Positions 16,878-25,094 of a stretch of 64,000 nucleotides of DNA are shown here, piece by piece. Made by a program: the position numbers and the translations under genes. Every line of letters begins with the position of its first letter. Positions within the stretch are counted from its first letter, which is position 1. The notes under the pieces are model-generated. The model saw nothing but the letters and a program-made list of their open reading frames with translations. It did no database searches and was not told the DNA's origin. The DNA is from Staphylococcus argenteus (GTDB taxonomy: Bacteria > Bacillota > Bacilli > Staphylococcales > Staphylococcaceae). Location of the stretch: assembly GCF_000236925.1 (NCBI RefSeq), contig NC_016941.1, forward strand, positions 310,001-374,000, written 5' to 3'.

Positions 16878-17030
16878 CGTATGCTTTCTTTAAAACTTTT
16901 AACCATTTTCAAAAAAATAAATGAGCTTTAGAAACAATATTTTTTACAATAAACGCGATATAAATTTAAATGTTTATATATAAGAATACAAACGTAAGTT
17001 TGTAAATACTAATAAAAAAGGAGTAAGACA

Positions 17031-17429
17031 ATGGAAAAATCGGTCAAAATAATGACAATAATAGGTATTTCAGTTCAAGGTTTAGCAACGGTATTTAGTT
17101 TACTATTTATGGTTTTAGCAGCATCAGGTTTATTGACTACAGATGTGTCAACAACAGTTAATGGTGAGGTTGAGCCAGTTGATGCAGAAACAGCAGCAGC
17201 AATTTTCACTGTATTATTCTTATTCCTATTTATATTTGGAATCATTTCACTTATTTTAGGTGCAATCGGTATGTTTAAAGCATCTAAAAACAAAAAAATG
17301 AGTGGTATCTTGTTGATTATTGGAGCAGTAATAAGTGGTAACATAATTGCATTTGCTTTATGGTTAATCAGTGGTATTAAACTACTTACTAATAAAAAAC
17401 CTAAAGATGAAATAAGCGACTTATCATAA
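17031..17429 (+). CDS. DUF4064-type membrane protein, copy 2
   Basis: A 132-residue protein with three to four transmembrane helices and the extracytoplasmic loop STTVNGEVEPVDAE. It is a clear paralogue of 13089-13478 (last helix SGILLIIGAVISGNIIAF). ATG 17031 follows AAAAGGAGTAAG. It ends the Ess-associated accessory region; a long terminator hairpin follows at 17506. Confidence 0.75.
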   Translation: MEKSVKIMTIIGISVQGLATVFSLLFMVLAASGLLTTDVSTTVNGEVEPVDAETAAAIFTVLFLFLFIFGIISLILGAIGMFKASKNKKMSGILLIIGAVISGNIIAFALWLISGIKLLTNKKPKDEISDLS

Positions 17430-17505
17430 ACATCGTATATTGAAATTTCAAGATTTCTTAAGTAATTATATTTCTGTTAGTTTTTAATAAATTAACTAAT
17501 TAAAT

Positions 17506-17566
17506 AAAATGCTCTCTTAGAAGTAGATGTTCAGTCAATAACTGCTTTTAAGGGAGCATTTTGTGT
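17506..17566 (+). terminator. Terminator closing the Ess accessory region
   Basis: A 21-bp stem with several G-U pairs joins AAAATGCTCTCTTAGAAGTAG (17506-17526; arm given in full once here as 5' AAAATGCTCTC... only for identification) to its complement ending GGGAGCATTTT (to 17562), followed by a short T-rich tail. Confidence 0.7.
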
Positions 17567-17606
17567 TTGACAATGCTCATGCCATCGGACAAAAAGCATT
17601 GACGAA

Positions 17607-17660
17607 CTTAAAAAAACACGTTAGACAATGCACTTCTAAATATTAAAGGCATCGACTAAC
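17607..17660 (-). terminator. Terminator of the FNT transporter gene
   Basis: On the minus strand GTTAGTCGATGC pairs with GCATTGTCTAAC (one mismatch, one G-U) and is followed by GTGTTTTTTT. It lies 18 nt after the stop of the gene at 17678. Confidence 0.75.
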
Positions 17661-17677
17661 GCATTGTTCATATATAG

Positions 17678-18523
17678 TTAATTATTTTTATAAAATTGAT
17701 GATGATCATTCAAGTAAGCATAGAATAAACCTATAATGAGACCGCCTCCGATATAGTTACCGATAAAAGCAGCAGCAATATTCGAAATAGCAGGAATGAA
17801 GTGCAATGTATCAACTTGATAAATTAAGCCACCCATAAATAAGCAGCTATTGTAAACTACATGTTCATAACCCATAAAGGCGAAAATGGTAACACCGAAC
17901 ATCATGACAAACATTTTTGCGAGTACATCGTCAATTTGCATGGCGATAACTAATGAAATATTAATAAAGAAATTGGCGAATATCGCTTTCATTAATATAC
18001 TTACAAAACCAGTAGACAACGTTTTATGCTCTATAACTGCTGATAATTGATTTAACATATCAGGTGTCATTACATTTGAAAAACGCATGAAACTAAATAA
18101 AATAGCGGCACCTAAAATATTCCCTGCAAAGCATAATAAAAATATTTTCAATACTCTAGTTGGTTTAATTACTTTATAATATAGCCCTACAGTAAAGTAC
18201 ATGAAGTTACTGGTTAGTAGTTCGGAGTTTGTAAATAAAATGAGTACTAACGCAAAGCTGAATGTAATGGCACTGGCCATATTCACAATACCTGGTGGTA
18301 AATCTGGTTCGTGTGTTGCTTTAACTGACAATACGAAAACTGTAATAATGCCGATAATAAATCCTGCCATCATCGCGCGTAATAAATAACGTTTTAAATA
18401 AACGCTTTGTAATATATCTTTCGTTCTTATTGTTTCGACTACGTTATTTACCCAATCGTCCCCATAAAAAATCTTATCCCATTTAATATGTTTCTCCTTC
18501 ACAATGATATCCTCACTTTTCAT
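17678..18523 (-). CDS. Formate/nitrite transporter family (FNT) protein
   Basis: A 281-residue membrane protein of the FNT channel family, which moves formate, nitrite or related small anions. Six hydrophobic helices and the Gly/Asn-rich family patterns are visible (NILGAAILFSFM, FANFFINISLVIA, GYEHVVYNS, AFIGNYIGGGLIIG). The ATG at 18523 has no Shine-Dalgarno sequence; GTG at 18502 (codon 8) has GAGG 8 nt upstream and may be the true start. It is monocistronic. It is often annotated nirC in staphylococci, but the substrate cannot be told from sequence. Confidence 0.85.
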   Translation of the reverse strand: MKSEDIIVKEKHIKWDKIFYGDDWVNNVVETIRTKDILQSVYLKRYLLRAMMAGFIIGIITVFVLSVKATHEPDLPPGIVNMASAITFSFALVLILFTNSELLTSNFMYFTVGLYYKVIKPTRVLKIFLLCFAGNILGAAILFSFMRFSNVMTPDMLNQLSAVIEHKTLSTGFVSILMKAIFANFFINISLVIAMQIDDVLAKMFVMMFGVTIFAFMGYEHVVYNSCLFMGGLIYQVDTLHFIPAISNIAAAFIGNYIGGGLIIGLFYAYLNDHHQFYKNN

Positions 18524-18683
18524 TTGTTAATCAGAGTATACTATGAATTTTCTTATTTGTGAATAATTTCACAAAACTAATTTTAAAAACTAATATTTTT
18601 GAATAACAGATAGGATTTTTTGGCAAATCAATTATTTTAAAATAATCAATAGGCAGACAGTATCGTTGAAAAAACAATCTTCA

Positions 18684-18723
18684 TATAAAAAAGCCTAGTA
18701 ATGATAGATCAATCATTACTAGG
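18684..18723 (-). terminator. brnQ terminator
   Basis: CCTAGTAATGAT (18694-18705) and ATCATTACTAGG (18712-18723) form a perfect 12-bp stem; on the minus strand it is followed by CTTTTTT. Confidence 0.9.
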
Positions 18724-18737
18724 GTACTGAGCATTTA

Positions 18738-20045
18738 TTAAGTTGTCACTTGTTTCGGACGGCGTATAACTACATCGATGATGAAACCTATGATTGCCAA
18801 AAGAATGAATGGTACAAGCCAAGCTAAATCGATATCTGCTAAAGGTAACATCATAAACCATTTCAAAATGGTACCGTGTAATAAGTCGAAACTGTTTAGT
18901 ATTTGTAAAATTGAAATAATCAGTGTAATAACAGTTGAGAGTCTATATGCCCAACTAAATCGGAATTTGCTAAACATATTAGCAAATGATATGAGTACAA
19001 GTGCAATTGACACGGGATATATTAATGTCAGCAAAGGTACAGCAATTTTCAAAATCATTTCTAAACCAAGTGTTGTAAATAAGAAACCTATGATAGAGAA
19101 GATAAGTGCGAATATTTTATAAGAAAACTTAGGTACGTGTTTCTTAGTAAATGTTGCGCATGCGTTGACGAGTCCAATACATGTTGTTAGACATGCAAGT
19201 ATTACTGTCATTCCAAATACGAGGTTACCGAACGAACCAAATACTCGTAATGAGTTGTACGTTAATATATCTGTACCATCTTTAAAGTTTCCTGGAGCTG
19301 TTGACGCACCTACATATGCCAACGCAAAGTAAATCATACCAAGTAATATAGCTGCAATGAATCCTGAAAAGCAGACATATTTTAATATTTTCATGCGATC
19401 TGTGAGACCTTTAAACTTATAGCCATTGACAATGACTACGGAAAAAGCTAATGCTGCAACGAGATCCATTGTAAAATAGCCTTCCAAACTTCCTGAAATG
19501 AATGGATGCGTTATATATTTATCCTTAGGTGCACTTAATGCAGATTCAGGGTTGAAAATGACTGCAATACTTAATAGAGCGACCATTAATAGTAATAACG
19601 GTGTTAATAATTTTCCTAAATGATCAACGATTTTCGACGGATTTAAACTAATCCAGTAAACAATGGCAAAAAAGATTGCCGCGAATATAATTAAAGTCCA
19701 TTGGTTGTGCACAGGTAAAATGTGTCTTGTACCAATTTCGTACGCGACATTAGCGGCACGTGGAATACCATAAAATGCGCCGATAGACATATAAATCACG
19801 ACAGCAAAAATAAACCCGAACCAGGGATGTATACGATTGCCTACACTTTCAACACCTTCATCATAAAATGCGACAACGATAACAGTAATAAAGGGGAGTA
19901 ATATGCCTGTGAGGGCAAATCCTAGCATACCAATCCACATATTTTGACCCGCTGTATGGCCGAGCATGGGCGGGAATATTAAATTTCCGGCTCCAAAAAA
20001 TAGTGAAAATAACATGAGGCCCGAAATAATAACTTGTTTTTTCAA
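18738..20045 (-). CDS. brnQ: BrnQ, branched-chain amino acid carrier (probably BrnQ2)
   Basis: A 435-residue LIVCS-family sodium-coupled carrier with about 12 transmembrane helices. The N-terminal family signature LFFGAGNLIFPPMLG is present, as is WISLNPSKIVDHLGK. S. aureus has several brnQ genes; by gene order this matches the copy called BrnQ2, reported to favour isoleucine, which is recalled and not visible in sequence. ATG 20045 follows GGAAGGAAATT. A candidate CodY box lies 41 nt upstream, fitting repression in amino-acid excess. Confidence 0.93.
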   Translation of the reverse strand: MKKQVIISGLMLFSLFFGAGNLIFPPMLGHTAGQNMWIGMLGFALTGILLPFITVIVVAFYDEGVESVGNRIHPWFGFIFAVVIYMSIGAFYGIPRAANVAYEIGTRHILPVHNQWTLIIFAAIFFAIVYWISLNPSKIVDHLGKLLTPLLLLMVALLSIAVIFNPESALSAPKDKYITHPFISGSLEGYFTMDLVAALAFSVVIVNGYKFKGLTDRMKILKYVCFSGFIAAILLGMIYFALAYVGASTAPGNFKDGTDILTYNSLRVFGSFGNLVFGMTVILACLTTCIGLVNACATFTKKHVPKFSYKIFALIFSIIGFLFTTLGLEMILKIAVPLLTLIYPVSIALVLISFANMFSKFRFSWAYRLSTVITLIISILQILNSFDLLHGTILKWFMMLPLADIDLAWLVPFILLAIIGFIIDVVIRRPKQVTT

Positions 20046-20629
20046 TGTAATTTCCTTCCTAAAACTAGATATTCATAATAATTTAAAAAATCTGAAAAAT
20101 AAAAACGTACTTACTTTATCTTTAAATGACAATACTATGATTCTATTATTTTATAAAAAATATTGCAATGATAACGTCTTGCTATTATTGGATAATGACA
20201 ATTAAAGTGTCGTTTTTATGAATTAAAATAGGTGAAAGTAAGTTAGAAATACGTTGGAGCGTTGTAATTTTTTTATGAGAAATTGTATGAGTGAGGACTG
20301 CTATTTATAAAAGGTAAACTATGGATGAGTTTATGGTTGCTCCAATAGGTAAATATGAGATAGCACACTGTACACATAATGATACGTGGATGAGTGAATA
20401 TGTCTGATAGAAAGGCCTAGTCATTCAAATGAATTCAAGTTTATTACGTGATAAATCACAAATCTCTCTCATGTGATAGGTCTCCCATTAAATCATGCTT
20501 ATATGAAATGTTCACATATTTGTTAGCTTTTCAAGAAATAATATTAAATATCATTGCATAGTATAGCAATGTTAAATAAATACATTTATAATTTTAACTG
20601 TATTTTAATATTAATAATGAGGTGATAGG
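20046..20629. other. Long intergenic stretch between divergent brnQ and sapS
   Basis: No convincing gene. It holds the candidate CodY box near brnQ, a 28-codon frame (20321-20407, MDEFMVAPIGKYEIAHC...) with a weak AAGGT site that may be a remnant, and an inverted repeat CATTGC/GCAATG (20552-20571). TATAAT at 20587-20592 is ahead of sapS. GAGGTGATAGG precedes the sapS ATG. Confidence 0.6.
20086..20100 (-). promoter_or_regulatory. Candidate CodY box upstream of brnQ
   Basis: AAAAATCTGAAAAAT matches 11 of 15 positions of the CodY consensus AATTTTCWGAAAATT, 41 nt upstream of the brnQ start. BrnQ genes are known CodY targets; the AT-rich background limits confidence. Confidence 0.45.
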
Positions 20630-21520
20630 ATGAATAAAATTACAAAGTATATTGCAATAGCATCGCTATCGGTAGCGGTTACAGTTTCAGCACCACAAAC
20701 GACAAATTCTACTGCGATTGCCAAAAGTTCTGCTGAAGTTCAACAAACGCAACAAGCTTCTATTCCAGCATCACAAAAGGTGAATCTTGGTAATCAAAAT
20801 ATTATGGCAGTGGCTTGGTATCAAAATTCAGCTGAAGCAAAAGCATTATATTTACAAGGTTATAACAGTGCAAAGACTCAGTTAGATAAAGAGATTAAAA
20901 AGAATAAAGGTAAACATAAGTTAGCTATTGCTTTGGATTTAGATGAAACAGTTTTAGATAATTCTCCGTATCAAGGCTATGCATCAATACATAATAAACC
21001 TTTCCCAGAAGGTTGGCATGAATGGGTACAAGCTGCTAAAGCTAAACCTGTCTATGGCGCAAAAGAATTCTTGAAATATGCTGATGAAAAAGGTGTCGAT
21101 ATCTACTATATTTCTGATAGAGATAAAGAAAAAGATTTAAAGGCAACACAAAAGAACTTAAAACAACAAGGTATCCCTCAAGCTAAGAAGAGTCATATTT
21201 TACTAAAAGGTAAAGATGATAAGAGTAAAGAACCACGCAGACAAATGGTTCAAAAAGATCATAAACTTGTCATGCTATTTGGAGATAATTTATTAGACTT
21301 TACAGATCCAAAAGAAGCAACAGCTGAATCTCGTGAAGCATTAATCGAAAAACATAAAGATGATTTTGGTAAGAAATATATCATTTTCCCTAACCCAATG
21401 TATGGTAGTTGGGAAGCTACAATTTATAACAATAACTATAAAGCAAGTGACAAATCAAAAGATAAATTACGTAAAAATGTTATTAAGCAATTCGATCCTA
21501 AAACAGGCGAAGTTAAATAA
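20630..21520 (+). CDS. sapS: Secreted class C acid phosphatase (SapS; 5'-nucleotidase e(P4) family)
   Basis: A 296-residue secreted acid phosphatase of the HAD superfamily (class C, DDDD type). An N-terminal signal peptide ends near TAIAKS at about residue 31. There is no lipobox, unlike the H. influenzae e(P4) lipoprotein, so it should be released. Catalytic motif one is ALDLDETVLDNS (about residues 102-113) and the second motif is LFGDNLLDF (about 220-228), giving the four aspartates. It would release phosphate from nucleotides and other monoesters outside the cell. Monocistronic, with terminator at 21533. Confidence 0.92.
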   Translation: MNKITKYIAIASLSVAVTVSAPQTTNSTAIAKSSAEVQQTQQASIPASQKVNLGNQNIMAVAWYQNSAEAKALYLQGYNSAKTQLDKEIKKNKGKHKLAIALDLDETVLDNSPYQGYASIHNKPFPEGWHEWVQAAKAKPVYGAKEFLKYADEKGVDIYYISDRDKEKDLKATQKNLKQQGIPQAKKSHILLKGKDDKSKEPRRQMVQKDHKLVMLFGDNLLDFTDPKEATAESREALIEKHKDDFGKKYIIFPNPMYGSWEATIYNNNYKASDKSKDKLRKNVIKQFDPKTGEVK

Positions 21521-21532
21521 TATATGAATTGG

Positions 21533-21570
21533 ACGTCTACATGTACTTAAAGGTATATGTAGGCGTTTTT
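21533..21570 (+). terminator. sapS terminator
   Basis: ACGTCTACAT (21533-21542) pairs with ATGTAGGCGT (21557-21566) with one G-U pair, followed by TTTTT. Confidence 0.85.
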
Positions 21571-21637
21571 AAATTGATCCTTAATTTTAAATGTACCGTA
21601 CAAAAATAATAGACAATTAATTGCATTTTCCATAAAT

Positions 21638-21668
21638 TTGCTTTTAATATAAAAAGTTCGGGTATAAT
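21638..21668 (+). promoter_or_regulatory. Candidate promoter of the ABC exporter operon
   Basis: TTGCTT (21638-21643) and TATAAT (21663-21668) are separated by 19 nt, slightly long, 100 nt upstream of the permease ATG. The -10 is a consensus match; the -35 is weak. Confidence 0.4.
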
Positions 21669-21768
21669 GAAGAATAAGTGTATATATAACATTACATAGC
21701 GCAACATGACGCACGTGTATCTAAGAATATAAATAATGTTTAAATCATAGTAGTAGGGAGAGGAATCC

Positions 21769-22818
21769 ATGTTTTTAGCTTGGAATGAAATACGGCGCAA
21801 CAAATTGAAGTTTGGACTGATCATTGGTGTGTTGGCAATGATAAGTTACTTACTTTTTCTATTGTCGGGATTAGCTAATGGTTTAATCAATATGAATAAA
21901 GAAGGCATTGATAAGTGGCATGCGAATGCCATTGTTCTAAATAAAGATGCCAATCAAACTGTGCAACAATCTGTTTTTAATAAAAAAGATATTGAAAATA
22001 AATACAAGAAACAAGCAACATTGAAGCAAACAGGGGAAATAGTTTCTAATGGTCATCAAAAAGACAATGTTTTAGTTTTCGGTGTTGAAAAGTCATCATT
22101 TTTAGTTCCGAGTCTAATCGATGGGCATAAAGTAACTAAAGATAATGAAGTGTTAGCAGATGAAACACTTAAAAATAAAGGGTTTAAGATTGGTGACACA
22201 TTAACACTATCTCAATCAGATGAAAAATTGCATATCGTAGGTTTTACAGAAAGTGCAAAATATAATGCGTCACCAGTCATTTTCACGAATGACGCTACCA
22301 TTGCCAAGATCAATCCTAGATTGACTGGAGATAAAATCAATGCAGTCGTTGTACGCGATACAAATTGGAAAGACAAAAAATTAAATCAAAAGCTTGAAGC
22401 GGTTAGTATTAATGACTTTATTGAAAATTTACCTGGTTATAAACCACAGAACTTAACATTAAACTTTATGATTTCATTCTTATTTGTCATTTCAGCTACA
22501 GTTATAGGTATATTCTTATATGTTATGACATTACAAAAAACGAGTTTATTTGGCATATTAAAGGCTCAAGGATTTACGAATGGCTATTTAGCGAACGTAG
22601 TTATTTCGCAGACGGTCATATTAGCGTTATTCGGTACGGCATTGGGATTACTATTCACAGGCATTACAGGTGCATTTTTACCTGATGCAGTACCGGTCAA
22701 ATTTGATGTACTAACATTGCTCGTATTTGCAGTTGTGTTAATGATTGTCTCTGTATTAGGAAGTTTGTTCTCTATTTTAACTATTAGAAAAATAGATCCG
22801 TTAAAGGCGATTGGGTAG
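21769..22818 (+). CDS. ABC transporter permease, FtsX/MacB-like
   Basis: A 349-residue permease with one N-terminal transmembrane helix (about residues 18-38), a large extracytoplasmic domain (about 45-230) and three C-terminal helices (about 235-255, 275-305, 315-338), the FtsX-domain layout. The C-terminal signature ILTIRKIDPLKAIG is typical. It pairs with the ATPase that starts 12 nt downstream. The architecture is close to HrtB-type heme exporters, but the known hrtBA lies elsewhere in S. aureus, so the substrate is unknown (peptide, lipid or heme-like). ATG 21769 follows GGGAGAGGAA. Confidence 0.85.
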   Translation: MFLAWNEIRRNKLKFGLIIGVLAMISYLLFLLSGLANGLINMNKEGIDKWHANAIVLNKDANQTVQQSVFNKKDIENKYKKQATLKQTGEIVSNGHQKDNVLVFGVEKSSFLVPSLIDGHKVTKDNEVLADETLKNKGFKIGDTLTLSQSDEKLHIVGFTESAKYNASPVIFTNDATIAKINPRLTGDKINAVVVRDTNWKDKKLNQKLEAVSINDFIENLPGYKPQNLTLNFMISFLFVISATVIGIFLYVMTLQKTSLFGILKAQGFTNGYLANVVISQTVILALFGTALGLLFTGITGAFLPDAVPVKFDVLTLLVFAVVLMIVSVLGSLFSILTIRKIDPLKAIG

Positions 22819-22830
22819 GAGGTGTAGCAA

Positions 22831-23508
22831 ATGTTGAAATTTGAAAATGTAACAAAGTCATTTAAAGATGGTAATCGTACAATTGAAGCGGTTAAAGATA
22901 CAAATTTTGAGATAAATAAAGGTGATATTGTAGCATTAGTTGGACCTTCTGGCTCTGGTAAAAGTACATTTCTAACTATGGCAGGTGCTTTACAAACGCC
23001 GACATCTGGGCACATTTTAATCAATAACCAAGATATTACGGCAATGAAGCAAAAAGCATTGGCAAAAGTTAGAATGTCAAAGATAGGTTTTATTTTACAA
23101 GCTACAAATCTTGTGCCATTTTTAACGGTAAGACAACAATTTACATTATTGAAAAAGAAAAATAAGAATGTTATGTCTAATGAAGACTATCAGCAACTCA
23201 TGTCACAATTAGGGCTAACGTCATTGCTTAATAAATTGCCGTCAGAGATTTCAGGTGGTCAGAAACAACGTGTGGCAATTGCAAAAGCATTGTATACAAA
23301 TCCATCGATTATTTTAGCGGATGAACCTACCGCAGCGTTAGATACTGAAAATGCGATTGAAGTCATTAAAATTCTACGTGATCAAGCTAAACAAAGAGAA
23401 AAAGCATGTATTATCGTTACACATGATGAAAGGCTTAAGGCATATTGTGACCGTTCGTATCATATGAAAGATGGCGTCCTTAATCTTGAAAATGAAACAG
23501 TAGAATAA
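22831..23508 (+). CDS. ABC transporter ATP-binding protein, MacB/HrtA-like
   Basis: A 225-residue ABC ATPase with Walker A GPSGSGKST (about residues 37-45), signature SGGQKQRV and Walker B IILADEPTAALD, all intact. It should power the FtsX-type permease encoded immediately upstream (12-nt gap, ribosome binding site GGAGGTG). This class acts by mechanotransmission across the membrane in antimicrobial or heme export. No sensor kinase or regulator gene is adjacent. Confidence 0.9.
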   Translation: MLKFENVTKSFKDGNRTIEAVKDTNFEINKGDIVALVGPSGSGKSTFLTMAGALQTPTSGHILINNQDITAMKQKALAKVRMSKIGFILQATNLVPFLTVRQQFTLLKKKNKNVMSNEDYQQLMSQLGLTSLLNKLPSEISGGQKQRVAIAKALYTNPSIILADEPTAALDTENAIEVIKILRDQAKQREKACIIVTHDERLKAYCDRSYHMKDGVLNLENETVE

Positions 23509-23515
23509 TTTATTA

Positions 23516-23545
23516 AGCCGGCACATTGTGTGTCGGTATTTTTAT
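23516..23545 (+). terminator. Terminator of the ABC exporter operon
   Basis: CCGGCACA (23518-23525) pairs with TGTGTCGG (23529-23536) around a 3-nt loop, followed by TATTTTTAT. Confidence 0.8.
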
Positions 23546-23713
23546 GTTTATGTATTATTTGAATAAACTTTCGCATTCAATTAATAATAATTATTATCGA
23601 AAATTAGAAATATTCCGTGAAATATAATATTTTTTGTAGTAAAATGGCCTCTAAGTATTCAATATTTGACTATGGGGATTGAATATAAATTATCATAATG
23701 GGGGTCATGCTTA

Positions 23714-24745
23714 ATGGATTTATTAATAGGTACTTTATTTTTATTTTTAGTCTTAGTTATTTTTACATTATTTACATATAAGGCACCGAATGGTATGCGT
23801 GCCATGGGGGCATTAGCAAATGCAGCAATCGCAACATTTTTAGTGGAAGCATTTAATAAATATGTTGGTGGCGAAGTATTTGGTATTAAATTTTTAGGAG
23901 AGCTAGGGGATGCTGCCGGTAGTCTTGGTGGTGTTGCTGCCGCTGGATTAACAGCATTAGCTATCGGTGTATCACCAGTATATGCATTAGTTATAGCAGC
24001 CGCATGCGGTGGTATGGATTTATTACCAGGTTTCTTTGCGGGTTATATTATTGGATATGTGATGAAATATACAGAAAAATATGTGCCGGATGGTGTCGAC
24101 TTAATTGGATCTATTGTTATCCTAGCACCACTAGCCCGTCTTATTGCTGTATTGTTAACACCAGTAGTGAATAGTACATTGATTCGAATTGGTGATATTA
24201 TTCAAAGCGGTACGAATACGAATCCAATTATCATGGGTATCATTTTAGGGGGTATTATTACGGTTGTTGGAACAGCGCCTTTAAGTTCAATGGCCTTAAC
24301 CGCATTATTAGGTTTAACAGGTGTCCCTATGGCTATAGGTGCGATGGCAGCATTTAGTTCAGCATTTATGAATGGGACGCTATTCCATCGTTTAAAATTA
24401 AGCGATCGTAAGTCAACGATAGCAGTTAGTATTGAGCCTTTATCACAAGCAGATATCGTATCAGCCAATCCAATTCCGATATATGTAACAAATTTCTTTG
24501 GCGGTGCCGTTGCCGGCCTAATCATCGCTATTTCAGGTTTAGTTAACGATGCAACAGGTACAGCAACACCGATTGCAGGATTTTTAGTAATGTTTGGATT
24601 TAATCATCCAATGACCATTGTAATTTATGGTGTAGTAATGGCGATTGTAGGTGCGCTTGCAGGTTATCTTGGTTCTATTGTATTTAAAAAATATCCGATT
24701 GTTACTAAGCAAGATATGATTAATAGAGGCGCAGTAGATGCATAA
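23714..24745 (+). CDS. PTS transporter subunit IIC (PTS_EIIC_2 type), orphan
   Basis: A 343-residue membrane protein with about ten hydrophobic segments, Gly/Ala-rich, resembling the stand-alone PTS EIIC family (PF13303). Segments such as LGELGDAAGSLGGVAAAG and FGFNHPMTIVIYG are characteristic. No IIA or IIB gene lies nearby, so it must either borrow them or act without phosphotransfer. ATG 23714 follows AATGGGGGTC. It lies upstream of the pseudouridine operon but is separated from it by a terminator and a cre-bearing promoter region, so joint function is not implied. Confidence 0.78.
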   Translation: MDLLIGTLFLFLVLVIFTLFTYKAPNGMRAMGALANAAIATFLVEAFNKYVGGEVFGIKFLGELGDAAGSLGGVAAAGLTALAIGVSPVYALVIAAACGGMDLLPGFFAGYIIGYVMKYTEKYVPDGVDLIGSIVILAPLARLIAVLLTPVVNSTLIRIGDIIQSGTNTNPIIMGIILGGIITVVGTAPLSSMALTALLGLTGVPMAIGAMAAFSSAFMNGTLFHRLKLSDRKSTIAVSIEPLSQADIVSANPIPIYVTNFFGGAVAGLIIAISGLVNDATGTATPIAGFLVMFGFNHPMTIVIYGVVMAIVGALAGYLGSIVFKKYPIVTKQDMINRGAVDA

Positions 24746-24791
24746 CATCATAGTATCGAACATTAAAGATAAATTAAATATTAACTATAGT

Positions 24792-24840
24792 AACGTGATT
24801 CAGTCGACGTAACAGTCGATATTGAGTCGCGTTTTTTTAT
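24792..24840 (+). terminator. Terminator after the PTS IIC gene
   Basis: ACGTGATTCA (24793-24802) pairs with TGAGTCGCGT (24823-24832) including G-U pairs, with further pairing inside, followed by TTTTTTT. It is a close relative of the terminator at 28368. Confidence 0.85.
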
Positions 24841-25001
24841 AGCAAAATTCAAGACATAAAAATGTCATAATTTAAAGTCGACAAATATCATACTACATAA
24901 ACATTTATCATTTTCTCAGGTGCCTTTTACTTTATGGAATGAACTTACTTTTTACGAAATTATGCGTATTTTATAAACAAATATCATTGATATAACGCTT
25001 A

Positions 25002-25017
25002 ATGTAAGCGTTTACAA
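25002..25017 (+). promoter_or_regulatory. cre site (CcpA) upstream of psuK
   Basis: ATGTAAGCGTTTACAA fits the consensus WTGNAARCGNWWWCAW at every position, 78 nt upstream of the psuK start. It predicts carbon catabolite repression of the operon by CcpA. Confidence 0.85.
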
Positions 25018-25094
25018 CAAAAATGGTCACATGCTACGATGTTTTTGTAAATTCACTGATTTAAATATTTTAAGTCAATTTGAGGAGGGATGTT

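Larger units (their letters stand above)
24746..25094. other. Regulatory stretch before the pseudouridine operon
   Basis: No gene. It holds the terminator at 24792, then AT-rich sequence, the perfect cre at 25002 and the GAGGAGGGA ribosome binding site of psuK at 25082-25090. Confidence 0.75.

Noticed and set aside
21769..23508. Calling the ABC exporter pair HrtBA (heme exporter)
   Set aside because: The architecture fits, but there is no adjacent HssRS two-component system and the known hrtBA locus lies elsewhere in S. aureus.
23714..24745. Treating the orphan PTS IIC gene as part of the pseudouridine operon
   Set aside because: A strong terminator and a separate cre-bearing region lie between them, and no IIA/IIB partner is present.
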